Positions 42,982-51,078 of a DNA stretch of 64,000 bases are shown in pieces. The position numbers and the translations under genes are program-made. The notes under the pieces are model-generated. The model was not told the origin of the DNA and ran no database searches. It was given only the letters and a program-made list of their open reading frames with translations. Positions within the stretch are counted from its first letter, which is position 1. Every line of letters begins with the position of its first letter. This stretch comes from RUG572 sp964386385 (GTDB taxonomy: Bacteria; Verrucomicrobiota; Kiritimatiellia; RFP12; UBA1067): assembly GCA_964386385.1 (NCBI GenBank), contig CAYLRN010000001.1:186001-250000 (forward strand), written 5' to 3'.

Positions 42982-43779
42982 TCAGCGGCCGGACAGGGCG
43001 GACGACGCGGGCAGAATCCGCGTCGTGTAGCGCGTCTTTTCCCAAGGCGTCCCCTTAGGCGTGATACATTTGATGGCGGCCTTCCACATGCGGCCGTCAA
43101 GCTGGAGGACGCCGACGGCGGTGTCCTCCTTCACGTTCTCGACGGACGACAGGTCGGCGGGAGCGACGAGCGTGAGCGACGGCACGGACTTCCCGTTCGT
43201 GGAGTTCCTGCCGGCGTAGCAGCCGAAGTAGAAGCGCCCGTTCGCGTAGTCCGCGGTCTGAATCCCCAGATTCGTCCAGCCGCTGCGCAGCACGTGGCGG
43301 TCGACGAAGCGGAAATCGGGCGTGTACTCGTAGACGTAGTTCACGTCGTGCGTAGGCGGAAGGCCGCCGACCACGAAGAAATGCCCGTCCTTGTACGTCA
43401 TGCCGCCCGCGCCGTGGCGCAGTTCCGGGACCTTCCAGCGCCTGACGAAGGAGAGGTCGTCCGCATTGTAGGCGTAGACCCAGCTGTCCGCCTTGTCCTC
43501 CGTGTTGAACTGCCCATGGTTGACGGCGACGTACACCTTGCCGTCGACGACGCAGAGGTCGCCGTGGTGGGTCTTGAGCCCTTTGGCGACGGCGAGCAGC
43601 TTTCCGTTCAGGTCGGTCCGCGCAAGTTCGACCGTATGCGACCACCAGACGTTCGTGCCGTCGGTGCAGACGCCCTGGAGATGGGGCGGCCATTCGCCTT
43701 CGCTCAGGATTTCGTTCTGCGGCGCCGCGCCGAACGCCAGTCCGCGGATGAGGGCGATTGCCAGCAGCGATTTCTTCAT
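42982..43779 (-). CDS. Secreted beta-propeller-like protein of unknown function
   Basis: The 265-residue product has a signal peptide (about 1-18). The remainder reads as successive four-stranded blades (VCTDGTNVWWSHT, GDLCVVDGKVYVAVNHG, GGMTYKDGHFFVVGG, ADYANGRFYFGC), like a small propeller. No catalytic motif is seen. GAAAGGACC precedes the ATG. It is divergent from AAA/nuclease paralog B. Confidence 0.6.
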   Translation of the reverse strand: MKKSLLAIALIRGLAFGAAPQNEILSEGEWPPHLQGVCTDGTNVWWSHTVELARTDLNGKLLAVAKGLKTHHGDLCVVDGKVYVAVNHGQFNTEDKADSWVYAYNADDLSFVRRWKVPELRHGAGGMTYKDGHFFVVGGLPPTHDVNYVYEYTPDFRFVDRHVLRSGWTNLGIQTADYANGRFYFGCYAGRNSTNGKSVPSLTLVAPADLSSVENVKEDTAVGVLQLDGRMWKAAIKCITPKGTPWEKTRYTTRILPASSALSGR

Positions 43780-43832
43780 GTCGGTCCTTTCATGTGCGAT
43801 GTCGATTCATATGCGATGCAGATGTGCCGCAC

Positions 43833-43861
43833 ATTCTACCACGTTTCGGCGCGGCATAGAA
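43833..43861 (-). promoter_or_regulatory. Promoter of the propeller gene
   Basis: On the minus strand TTCTAT (43861-43856), 17 bp, TAGAAT (43838-43833) with extended -10 TGG. The -35 is weak. It lies next to the divergent paralog B promoter. Confidence 0.45.
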
Positions 43862-43872
43862 TCCGCCGAATG

Positions 43873-43881
43873 TGCTATAAT
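43873..43881 (+). promoter_or_regulatory. Extended -10 promoter of paralog B, leaderless start
   Basis: TGC-TATAAT at 43873-43881 is a perfect extended -10 without a good -35. The ATG follows after 6 nt (43888), where transcription should start. Confidence 0.55.
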
Positions 43882-43887
43882 GGCGCC

Positions 43888-45648
43888 ATGAGACAGGAGC
43901 AGATACCATACGGCGTCAAGGACTTCAGGCGGATTCGCATGGAGGGTCGCTACTACGTGGACAAGACTGCGTACATTCGGGAACTGGAGAGGCGCGCGGA
44001 CTTCCTCTTCTTCGTACGCCCGCGCCGCTTCGGCAAATCCCTCCTCTGCGAGACGCTGCGCTGCTACTACGACGTCGCGGAGAAGGAGAATTTCGAAAGG
44101 CTCTTCGGCGGACTGGACATAGGCCGGAATCCGACCGACCAGCGGAATCGCTACTTCGTCCTGTCGCTCGACTTCTCCCGCGTCAACGCCTGCATAGGCG
44201 CGACGTGGGCGGACAAGTTCGAGTCGTACATGGACACGGCGGTCTGGAACGCCATAGAAAACCACAGGTCGCAGCTCTCCGCCATCACCGACGTCGACGG
44301 ACTCCTGCGGACGCCGGGAGCGGAGACGAAGTACAGCCGCCTCGTGGAATTCGTCCATCGCCTCGGCCTCGGCGTCTACGTGATTGTGGACGAGTACGAC
44401 AACTTCACGAACGAGATCGTCTCCACCGTGGGGAAGGACCCCTACAAGGAGATGACGCACGGGTCCGGTTTCTACCGCGGGTGGTTCAAGCAGTTCAAGG
44501 CGACGTGCGACCGCATCTTCATGACCGGCGTCTCGCCCGTGACGATGGACGACCTCACGAGCGGGTTCAACATCGCGACGAACATCTCGCAGGAGCCCGA
44601 GTTCAACGCGATGGTCGGGTTCACGGCGGACGAGACGCGCCGCCTCTTCGAGGACTTCCAGGGGACGAGACTTTTCACCGACGCGGCGGGGACGCACCTC
44701 GCGACGGTCAAGGCCTGGTACGACAGCTACTGCTTCTCGAAGCCACTGGCGGGACGCGAGACGCTGTACAACTGCGACATGGCGCTCTACTACCTGTCCA
44801 AGCTCGTCGCCACCGGCGCCGCGCCGGAGAACCTCGTCGACGCGAACATCCGGAGCGACTGGAAGAAGCTCTCGGCGATCCTCGCCGCGCAGCGCCACGC
44901 GGAGACGTTCGACGGCGTCCTGCCGCTCACGGAGGAGCTGGCCGACAGGGGCGAGGTCTCCTTCGCGCTCGTGGACAGCTTCCCGATAGAGGGGATTCTC
45001 AAGGAGGAGAACTTCAAGTCGCTCTACTACTACTACGGAATCGTCACCATGTCGCGCTTCGTGCGCGGCGACCTCCAGTTCCGCGTCCCGAACGAGTGCG
45101 TCCGGCGGCAGATCTTCGACTACATGCGCGACGAGTACGCGAAGCGCCCCAACGCCGTCGACACATCCGAGTTCACGGAGCGCTTCGACGCCTTCGCGTG
45201 GGACGGCAAATGGCGGGAGTTCCTGACGTACCTCGCGGAGAAGTACCGCGACAACGGCTCGCCCCGCGACGGCATATGCGGCGAGGCGCGGATCAACGGC
45301 TACCTCCGCGCGTACCTCACGATGAAGAGCGTCTACGTGGTGAAGCCCGAGCTGTCGCATCCGTGCGGCTACTCCGACTACGCGCTCTTTCCTAACAGGT
45401 CGCTGCCGGATGGAAGCGTTCCGGAGCAGAGCTACCTCATCGAGATGAAGCACTCGAAGGCGGACGCACCCGACTCGGAGATTGCGACGAAGCACGAGGA
45501 GGCACTGGCGCAGCTGCGCGCGTATGCGGCAGACCCGGCGGTGGCCGCCCTCGCCGGCGGCACCCCCGTCCACTTCATCTGCTACGAGTTCCGCGGACGC
45601 GAGCTTGTGCGCCTCGAGGAAATCCCCGTCTCCGAACTGATGGCGTAG
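43888..45648 (+). CDS. AAA-ATPase-like / PD-(D/E)XK nuclease family protein, paralog B
   Basis: The 586-residue protein has the same domains as the product at 26761: IPYGVKDFRRIR, Walker A-like RPRRFGKSL, Walker B VIVDEYDNF, FMTGVSPVTMDDLTSGFN, then GYSDYALF and IEMKHSK of the PD-(D/E)XK module. It lacks the ~90-residue insertion of paralog A, which gives a clean reference for where that insertion sits. The role of the family is unknown; defence or DNA processing is a guess. It ends 15 bp from the convergent recC. Confidence 0.85.
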   Translation: MRQEQIPYGVKDFRRIRMEGRYYVDKTAYIRELERRADFLFFVRPRRFGKSLLCETLRCYYDVAEKENFERLFGGLDIGRNPTDQRNRYFVLSLDFSRVNACIGATWADKFESYMDTAVWNAIENHRSQLSAITDVDGLLRTPGAETKYSRLVEFVHRLGLGVYVIVDEYDNFTNEIVSTVGKDPYKEMTHGSGFYRGWFKQFKATCDRIFMTGVSPVTMDDLTSGFNIATNISQEPEFNAMVGFTADETRRLFEDFQGTRLFTDAAGTHLATVKAWYDSYCFSKPLAGRETLYNCDMALYYLSKLVATGAAPENLVDANIRSDWKKLSAILAAQRHAETFDGVLPLTEELADRGEVSFALVDSFPIEGILKEENFKSLYYYYGIVTMSRFVRGDLQFRVPNECVRRQIFDYMRDEYAKRPNAVDTSEFTERFDAFAWDGKWREFLTYLAEKYRDNGSPRDGICGEARINGYLRAYLTMKSVYVVKPELSHPCGYSDYALFPNRSLPDGSVPEQSYLIEMKHSKADAPDSEIATKHEEALAQLRAYAADPAVAALAGGTPVHFICYEFRGRELVRLEEIPVSELMA

Positions 45649-45663
45649 CCGCGCGGGAAAACG

Positions 45664-48600
45664 TCAGGAGCGCGTCGTCGTCTTGACGATCCTGTCCGCG
45701 CAGCCGACTTCCTTCATGACGGACTTGAATAGTTCGCTGTCGTCATGGCTTCTGGAGGACGGCATCTGCGGAACGTGCCGCGCGAACGCAAGCCGGAGAA
45801 GTTCCTCAAGCCTGCGGCGGGCGTCGTCCGCCTCCAGCGGCAGATACAGCTGCAGCGGAGACTTCTTGCCGCACATCATCACGGAGACAAAGCGCTTTCC
45901 TGATGCGTGGCCGACGACATGGCGGACCCATGTCTCCATTTTCACGCTGTCGTATATCTCGTCGCCCGGCGAAAAGGCGAATGCGTAGGAACGCATGCCG
46001 TTCCTGGTCTCCGCATCGACGAAACGCATCCTGCCGTCGATTCTGACGGCGTGTCCGTCGAGCGGAATTTCCACGACCACGCCCTCGTCCGGCGCCGCCT
46101 CGCACTGCGCACAAAGCGAGAGCACGGTATCGCCGGGAACGCCGTATTCGTCCTGGAGCGACTGCTCTTTCTTTGGGAAGGCGATTTTCAGACTGCGGTA
46201 TTTCTCGGCGTCCACGTCCGACGCGCATTCGAGAATCGCGTTTGCGACTTCGCCGGCGTTCGGGCCGCGCCCCTTTTCCACGATGCGCATCGACATTTCA
46301 CCGAGTTCGACGGACGACGGTTCGCCCGCGAACAGAAGCCGCCTCTTTTCCGCGTTGGAGATCTTCACGTTGAAAGGCTCGTCGTCTTCAAGAACGTCGT
46401 ACGCCGGATTGTCCATGCGCGCATGAAGGCGTCTTGTCCAGAGAAAGTATGACGGATTGGCGAAAAAGGCCGCCAGGTCGTCAAGCCCGACCGCCGTCGG
46501 CGCGGATTCGGCGCATTCAAACGCCGCGACGCCGTCTTTCGCCTCGCCGTTCTCTCCGCCGGCGAACAGCGCCGCCGCAATCTCGTAGTCGGCGGGAGAA
46601 TACGACGGCGGCAGCGCGGCGGCCTTGCCATCGTCCGCCGTGAAACGGCAAATGCTGTACGACTGGAGAGGATGCACGAACTCGACCATGCCGCCCTTCC
46701 CGCATTCACGCCGCTCGTATGCAAACCAGTCCCGCAAATCCGAAAACGGGACGGCCGGCGGAATCTCGGCATTGGAGCGGACGTCGCGTCCGACGTAGCT
46801 GAACGCCAGACGCCCCCTTGCGCCGAGCGCGGCCTTCAGAAGCGCAAAGGCGTCGCGCTCGCGCGGCGACACGTCGAAAAGCGTGGGGCGGCGACCGATG
46901 ACGTCGAATGACGGACGATACTCCTTCCGCGGGAACGAGCCGTCGTTCAGCCCGCAGATCCAGACGAAGCGGGCCGGAACGGCGGAGGCGTTCTTGAGCG
47001 GCGCGAACTTGACGGAATCGCAGCGCGTCCAGCCGCGCCTCTGCGGCACGACGATGGCGTCGAGGACGGCCTTGCAGACCACGTCGCCCGGCAGCCTCCA
47101 CTTGCCGCCCTCTCCGCATATCGCCTCCGCGCGTTCCGCAGACGACAGTGAGGAATCTATCGCCTTGCGCAGCGCGGCCGTTTCGCGCATCGTCTCCTCG
47201 CCGTCGGCGTAGATTTCGTCGACGACGCGAAGCAGGCGTTCGCGCCACTCGGAAATGGAACGCCCTTCGCGCAGAAGACGGCGAACGCCCTTCAGCGTCC
47301 GGATGAAACGCCAAAGGCGGTACGCAAGCGCGGCGCGGTCGTCCTCGACGTGTCCGCAGGGAAGCAGCCTTCCGATTCCCGGCACTGAGACCGTCGCGTC
47401 CTCGTCCTCGCGCGGGCCGATAAGCGCGTCCAGCGCAAGCCTGTCCAGACCGCGCCGCCACGTGAAAGGCAGCGCCTCGACGGACTTCTCGCCGCCGATT
47501 GCGTCATGCACGTCATCGTCGTCAAGCCCCCAGTGCACGTTGGCGCGGGCGGCCATGTCGCGCAGGACGTCCACCCCTTCCGCGTCGACGTCGAACCTGG
47601 CCCTGACGGACGGGACGCCGAGGAGGGAGAAGACGGCGTTGACGGTCAGGCGCCCGTCCCGCAGCGCAAGCAGTTCGGAAAAGGAATGGACGATCGGGGA
47701 ATCGGATTCAAGCCCGCCGTCGAGGGAGACCGGAATCGCGGAATCGCCGCCCTCGCCGAAAACCGATTCGACGAGAGGAGCATACGAATTCCAGTCGGCG
47801 CAGAGGATCCGGACGTCATGCGGGCGCGCATCGGGGTTCTCGCGCATGAACCGGTGAATGCCGTCGCGAATCGCCTCCAGTTCCCGCCTTGGAGAATGGC
47901 AGACGTGCGTTTCGGCGGGAGCGGAGAGTTCGCGAAGCGCGGAAAAGTCCGCCTCCGGCCCGCCATCGTCGCCGATCCATTCGGGCTCGTTTATCGGAAA
48001 GTCCAGCTCTGCCGAAAGAACGCCGCGCGCCCCGGTGGCGAGCGCGCCGAGCAGCCGGTCGTCCGCCGTGTCGAACATCGCATCGGGAGAGGAGTCCGGC
48101 AGCTCTGCGCCGCTAGCGAGACAGGACTTCATCCTTTGCGCCAGTTCCCTGACGGCAGTGCGTTTAGTGTGATTGTCAAGCCAGTATTCACGCGACGGAT
48201 TGAACGACCAGAACCTGACGGGGACGACGCGCGAAATCTGCACGAGCATCTGGAGATACGGCAGCGGGGCCGCCGCAATGTCGAACACGTGCACGGACTC
48301 GTACCTGCGGAATCCGTTTTCGAACGCCAGTGAAAGGTCTGCATCGTCCGACAGCGCGTCCGCGTAGTCGGCCGCATACGTGTCGCCCGACTGCTCCACG
48401 AGCATCCGATAGAGAAGAGACTGCCAGCCCGGCGCCTCGTTCCCGCAAATGCCGCGCTCCCATCTGCAGAGCATCTGATGGCGGCTTGCGAGATAGTCGT
48501 CGAAGAGCGCGGCAATGCGGCAGGAGAGGGCGAAGCGACGGCGGGCGACGCCTCCCCTGTCGGCCTCGACGTACGACGTCAGTTCGGAGAACGCCGGATC

Positions 48601-48945
48601 GCCGGCGTTCCTCTCCAGAAGCGCGAAGATGCGCCACGCCATGACGTCGCGGGCGTACGGATGGTCCGCCGCCCTGCGCAGTCCGCGCGCCCGGCCGCAC
48701 TGCGCGGCAAGCCAGTCGTTCACGAATTCGGCGATTGGAATGAAATCGACGTTGGCAAGGACGCCGCATCCGCCCGCCCCCGTGACGAAAAACGACTGCA
48801 GATAGTCACGCGAGGCCGGGTCGCCGACGACGACGCACGTCCTGGCGAACGGGTCGCCCGACCTGCCGCGCGATGCGAACAGCCTCTCCGCAAGCGCCTC
48901 GATTCTGTCGCTCCAGTAGACCCGCAGGTCGAATTCCGCTTCCAT
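45664..48945 (-). CDS. recC: RecC-like exonuclease V subunit
   Basis: The 1,093-residue protein resembles RecC: an N-terminal helicase-like fold (IPIAEFVNDWL, FDIAAAPLPYLQMLVQIS), EAIRDGIHRFMREN, VNAVFSLLGVPSVRARF, and PARFVWICGLNDGSFPRKEYRPSFD. RecC forms RecBCD with RecB and RecD and recognises Chi. It is about the family length. No recB or recD flanks it: upstream is a DUF456 gene, downstream is the convergent paralog B. The ATG at 48945 is used because it gives the family N-terminus. Confidence 0.8.
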   Translation of the reverse strand: MEAEFDLRVYWSDRIEALAERLFASRGRSGDPFARTCVVVGDPASRDYLQSFFVTGAGGCGVLANVDFIPIAEFVNDWLAAQCGRARGLRRAADHPYARDVMAWRIFALLERNAGDPAFSELTSYVEADRGGVARRRFALSCRIAALFDDYLASRHQMLCRWERGICGNEAPGWQSLLYRMLVEQSGDTYAADYADALSDDADLSLAFENGFRRYESVHVFDIAAAPLPYLQMLVQISRVVPVRFWSFNPSREYWLDNHTKRTAVRELAQRMKSCLASGAELPDSSPDAMFDTADDRLLGALATGARGVLSAELDFPINEPEWIGDDGGPEADFSALRELSAPAETHVCHSPRRELEAIRDGIHRFMRENPDARPHDVRILCADWNSYAPLVESVFGEGGDSAIPVSLDGGLESDSPIVHSFSELLALRDGRLTVNAVFSLLGVPSVRARFDVDAEGVDVLRDMAARANVHWGLDDDDVHDAIGGEKSVEALPFTWRRGLDRLALDALIGPREDEDATVSVPGIGRLLPCGHVEDDRAALAYRLWRFIRTLKGVRRLLREGRSISEWRERLLRVVDEIYADGEETMRETAALRKAIDSSLSSAERAEAICGEGGKWRLPGDVVCKAVLDAIVVPQRRGWTRCDSVKFAPLKNASAVPARFVWICGLNDGSFPRKEYRPSFDVIGRRPTLFDVSPRERDAFALLKAALGARGRLAFSYVGRDVRSNAEIPPAVPFSDLRDWFAYERRECGKGGMVEFVHPLQSYSICRFTADDGKAAALPPSYSPADYEIAAALFAGGENGEAKDGVAAFECAESAPTAVGLDDLAAFFANPSYFLWTRRLHARMDNPAYDVLEDDEPFNVKISNAEKRRLLFAGEPSSVELGEMSMRIVEKGRGPNAGEVANAILECASDVDAEKYRSLKIAFPKKEQSLQDEYGVPGDTVLSLCAQCEAAPDEGVVVEIPLDGHAVRIDGRMRFVDAETRNGMRSYAFAFSPGDEIYDSVKMETWVRHVVGHASGKRFVSVMMCGKKSPLQLYLPLEADDARRRLEELLRLAFARHVPQMPSSRSHDDSELFKSVMKEVGCADRIVKTTTRS

Positions 48946-48959
48946 CCGCTTCCCCTTCC

Positions 48960-49454
48960 CTATGCCGCGTCCCCGAAGAGCGCCGTCGCGCCGCGAACGA
49001 ACCAGCATGCGTCAAGGGCGAGGACTGCCATCTTGGCCAGCGTCCCGAAAAGGAATCCGAGAAATCCACCAACTCCCCCGCGAAAGGCCTGCGACACTCC
49101 GCGCCCTGCGACCAGTTCCCCAAGCATCGCGCCAAGGAACGGCCCCAGCAATATTCCGAGCGGAAAGAAGAACGCGCCGACAAGCGTTCCGACGAAACAC
49201 CCTACAGTTCCCCAGCGCGAGCAGTTGAACTTCTTCGCGGCCATGGACGGAAGCGCGTAGTCGAGCGCGAACGCGACGGCGGCGGCCGCGCCGGCAATAG
49301 TCAGCTGCGAAGTTGAAAGCGCGGCCGATGTCGGACAAAGGCAGAGCAGCGCGGCGAAGCCCGCGACGACGCCCGGCAGAACGGGAACGACGCATCCGAC
49401 GAACCCCACCAGAAGCAGGACCGCTCCAAGAACTGTCAGCGCGACGTCGGTCAT
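48960..49454 (-). CDS. DUF456 membrane protein
   Basis: The 164-residue protein has several hydrophobic helices separated by Gly-rich turns (GFVGCVVPVLPGVVAGFAALL, FVGTLVGAFFFPLGILLGPF, GGVGGFLGFLFGTLAK), the glycine-zipper-like pattern of DUF456. Function is unknown. The ATG overlaps the stop of the upstream propeller gene (ATGA) and recC follows after 14 bp. Confidence 0.78.
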   Translation of the reverse strand: MTDVALTVLGAVLLLVGFVGCVVPVLPGVVAGFAALLCLCPTSAALSTSQLTIAGAAAAVAFALDYALPSMAAKKFNCSRWGTVGCFVGTLVGAFFFPLGILLGPFLGAMLGELVAGRGVSQAFRGGVGGFLGFLFGTLAKMAVLALDACWFVRGATALFGDAA

Positions 49455-50830
49455 GGATTCGCGCCGTAGAGCATCAGCCCGCCATACGTCCAGTTCGGAT
49501 TCGGCATTCCCGGAAAGTTCGCCCGGTCCATCGTCAGCATCACGTACTTGAACGGAAATCCGTCCGGCAGCTCCGCGATGCAGGGCCAGACCCGGCCGTT
49601 GCGGCAGACGTCGTCCCACGGCGGGAAGTCCATCTCAAGCGTCCCCCTCAACTTCAGGTGCGGATATTCGTAGACGTGTATCGCGCGGTCGGCGCTGCCG
49701 CTGAAGCAGTGGCGGACGCCGTCGATCCACGCGATCGTCGTCCCGGTGGAGTCGCGCTCGACGGGGCCGGCGACGTTCACGAACACGCCGTCCCACTCGC
49801 GCGATTCAAGCATCGAGGCGCGAATGCCCTTTGGGGTGAACTCCGAGACGAAAAGACGCCAGCGCTTAGCCGCCTCGTCCCAGGTGGCGCACGGGTCTTC
49901 GTTCATGCCCTTCAGGCCGAGCGATTTCGCCCGCATCACGGAAAGCCCGTGAAGAGGGGACTTCTCGCTCCACGCGACGTTGAGGCCGCCCTCGGCGCGA
50001 CGGTTGAGTCCGTCCGTCCCCGTCGAGAAGTTGCTTGCGTAGCATTTCCAGAAGCCGTCCTTCTCGTCGAAGAAGATATGGCTCGCCAGGTCGTTGCGCA
50101 GTTTCCCATCATCGTAGTCGAAGAGAATCGCCCCTTCAAGGCGAACGTCGAAGAGCGACGGGTCGAAACTGGCTACGGCCTGGAACGCGCCATATGCGCG
50201 AGCGCTGAACGTGAAGAATACGCGGTCGTTCTCCATGTAGACGTGGTTCTGGCGGTCGCGGCAGACGAAGCGGACGTCCGCCTGCCCGATTCCGGCCGTG
50301 AGCGAAGCGGATGCGTCGACGACGTTCGTCGAGACGCAGAACTTCAGCCTCCCCATGTTCGAGCGCAGGGACGGGTCGAAGCCCTTGTCCAGCTCGGCAA
50401 TGCGCAGAAGAGACGTCTTGCCGTCCTTCGTCGCGAACACCGCCGAACGCATCCGGCACGTCATGAGCACGGAAAGGTCGAACGGCGGAGGCGGAAGCCC
50501 CTTCGTCTTCCCGTCCACTCCGAAGCGCATGGCGACGTCGCCGTCCTTCGCCGCGAACGCGATCTCGGCCGGAAGCGAATCGACGCGGGCGCGGTAGTGC
50601 GCGGCAGGCCAGTATCCGCCGACGACGCGCAGGCCGGCGTTCGTAAGTACCGGATGCATCACCGACGCGGCTACGGCGGTGTCCGGCCTGTACTCGCACA
50701 GCGTCAGCTCGTTGTCGAGCATGAACCGGCGTGAGGCCAGGCGGGAGAACTTGAGCCCGCACGGGTCGACTGCGGCAGATGCCGCGACGGCGCACAGAAG
50801 CAACGCGAGAACGCTAGAACACCTTTTCAT
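49451..50830 (-). CDS. Secreted five-bladed-propeller-like protein (GH43/GH32-like, unassigned)
   Basis: The 459-residue protein has a signal peptide (about 1-20) and a beta-rich sequence with acidic and aromatic motifs (ENDRVFFTFSARAY, DPCATWDEAAKRWRLFVSEF, WIDGVRHCFSGSADRAIHVYEYP) resembling the blades of five-bladed glycosidases such as GH43 or GH32. I cannot point to a sure catalytic triad. It overlaps fmdB by 17 bp. Confidence 0.55.
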   Translation of the reverse strand: MKRCSSVLALLLCAVAASAAVDPCGLKFSRLASRRFMLDNELTLCEYRPDTAVAASVMHPVLTNAGLRVVGGYWPAAHYRARVDSLPAEIAFAAKDGDVAMRFGVDGKTKGLPPPPFDLSVLMTCRMRSAVFATKDGKTSLLRIAELDKGFDPSLRSNMGRLKFCVSTNVVDASASLTAGIGQADVRFVCRDRQNHVYMENDRVFFTFSARAYGAFQAVASFDPSLFDVRLEGAILFDYDDGKLRNDLASHIFFDEKDGFWKCYASNFSTGTDGLNRRAEGGLNVAWSEKSPLHGLSVMRAKSLGLKGMNEDPCATWDEAAKRWRLFVSEFTPKGIRASMLESREWDGVFVNVAGPVERDSTGTTIAWIDGVRHCFSGSADRAIHVYEYPHLKLRGTLEMDFPPWDDVCRNGRVWPCIAELPDGFPFKYVMLTMDRANFPGMPNPNWTYGGLMLYGANP

Positions 50831-51065
50831 ATTCGCCCTTCTGGACTTTCTTCAGACAGCTGAACCCGGCCCGCTTCGCTCGGTAGTGGAGGTCGGTGCG
50901 CGAATGCCCCAAAGCGGGCGCCTGCACGACGCGGAATATCTCCGCGCCGCACTCGGGGCATTTCCGCAGACGGTCTTCGGTGATCGACTGCGCGATTTCA
51001 AAGCCGTCCCGGCACTTCGGACACGACTTCTCCGCGTCTGCGGCCTCGTACACGTACATCGGCAT
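50814..51065 (-). CDS. FmdB-type zinc ribbon protein
   Basis: The 83-residue protein begins MPMYVYEAADAEKSC and has CPKC and CPECGAEI, the zinc ribbon of the FmdB/PF09723 family. Family members are small putative regulators of unknown role. It lies 13 bp after the DUF5107-TPR gene and its end overlaps the propeller gene start. Confidence 0.82.
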   Translation of the reverse strand: MPMYVYEAADAEKSCPKCRDGFEIAQSITEDRLRKCPECGAEIFRVVQAPALGHSRTDLHYRAKRAGFSCLKKVQKGEYEKVF

Positions 51066-51078
51066 CGGCGAACCTCCG

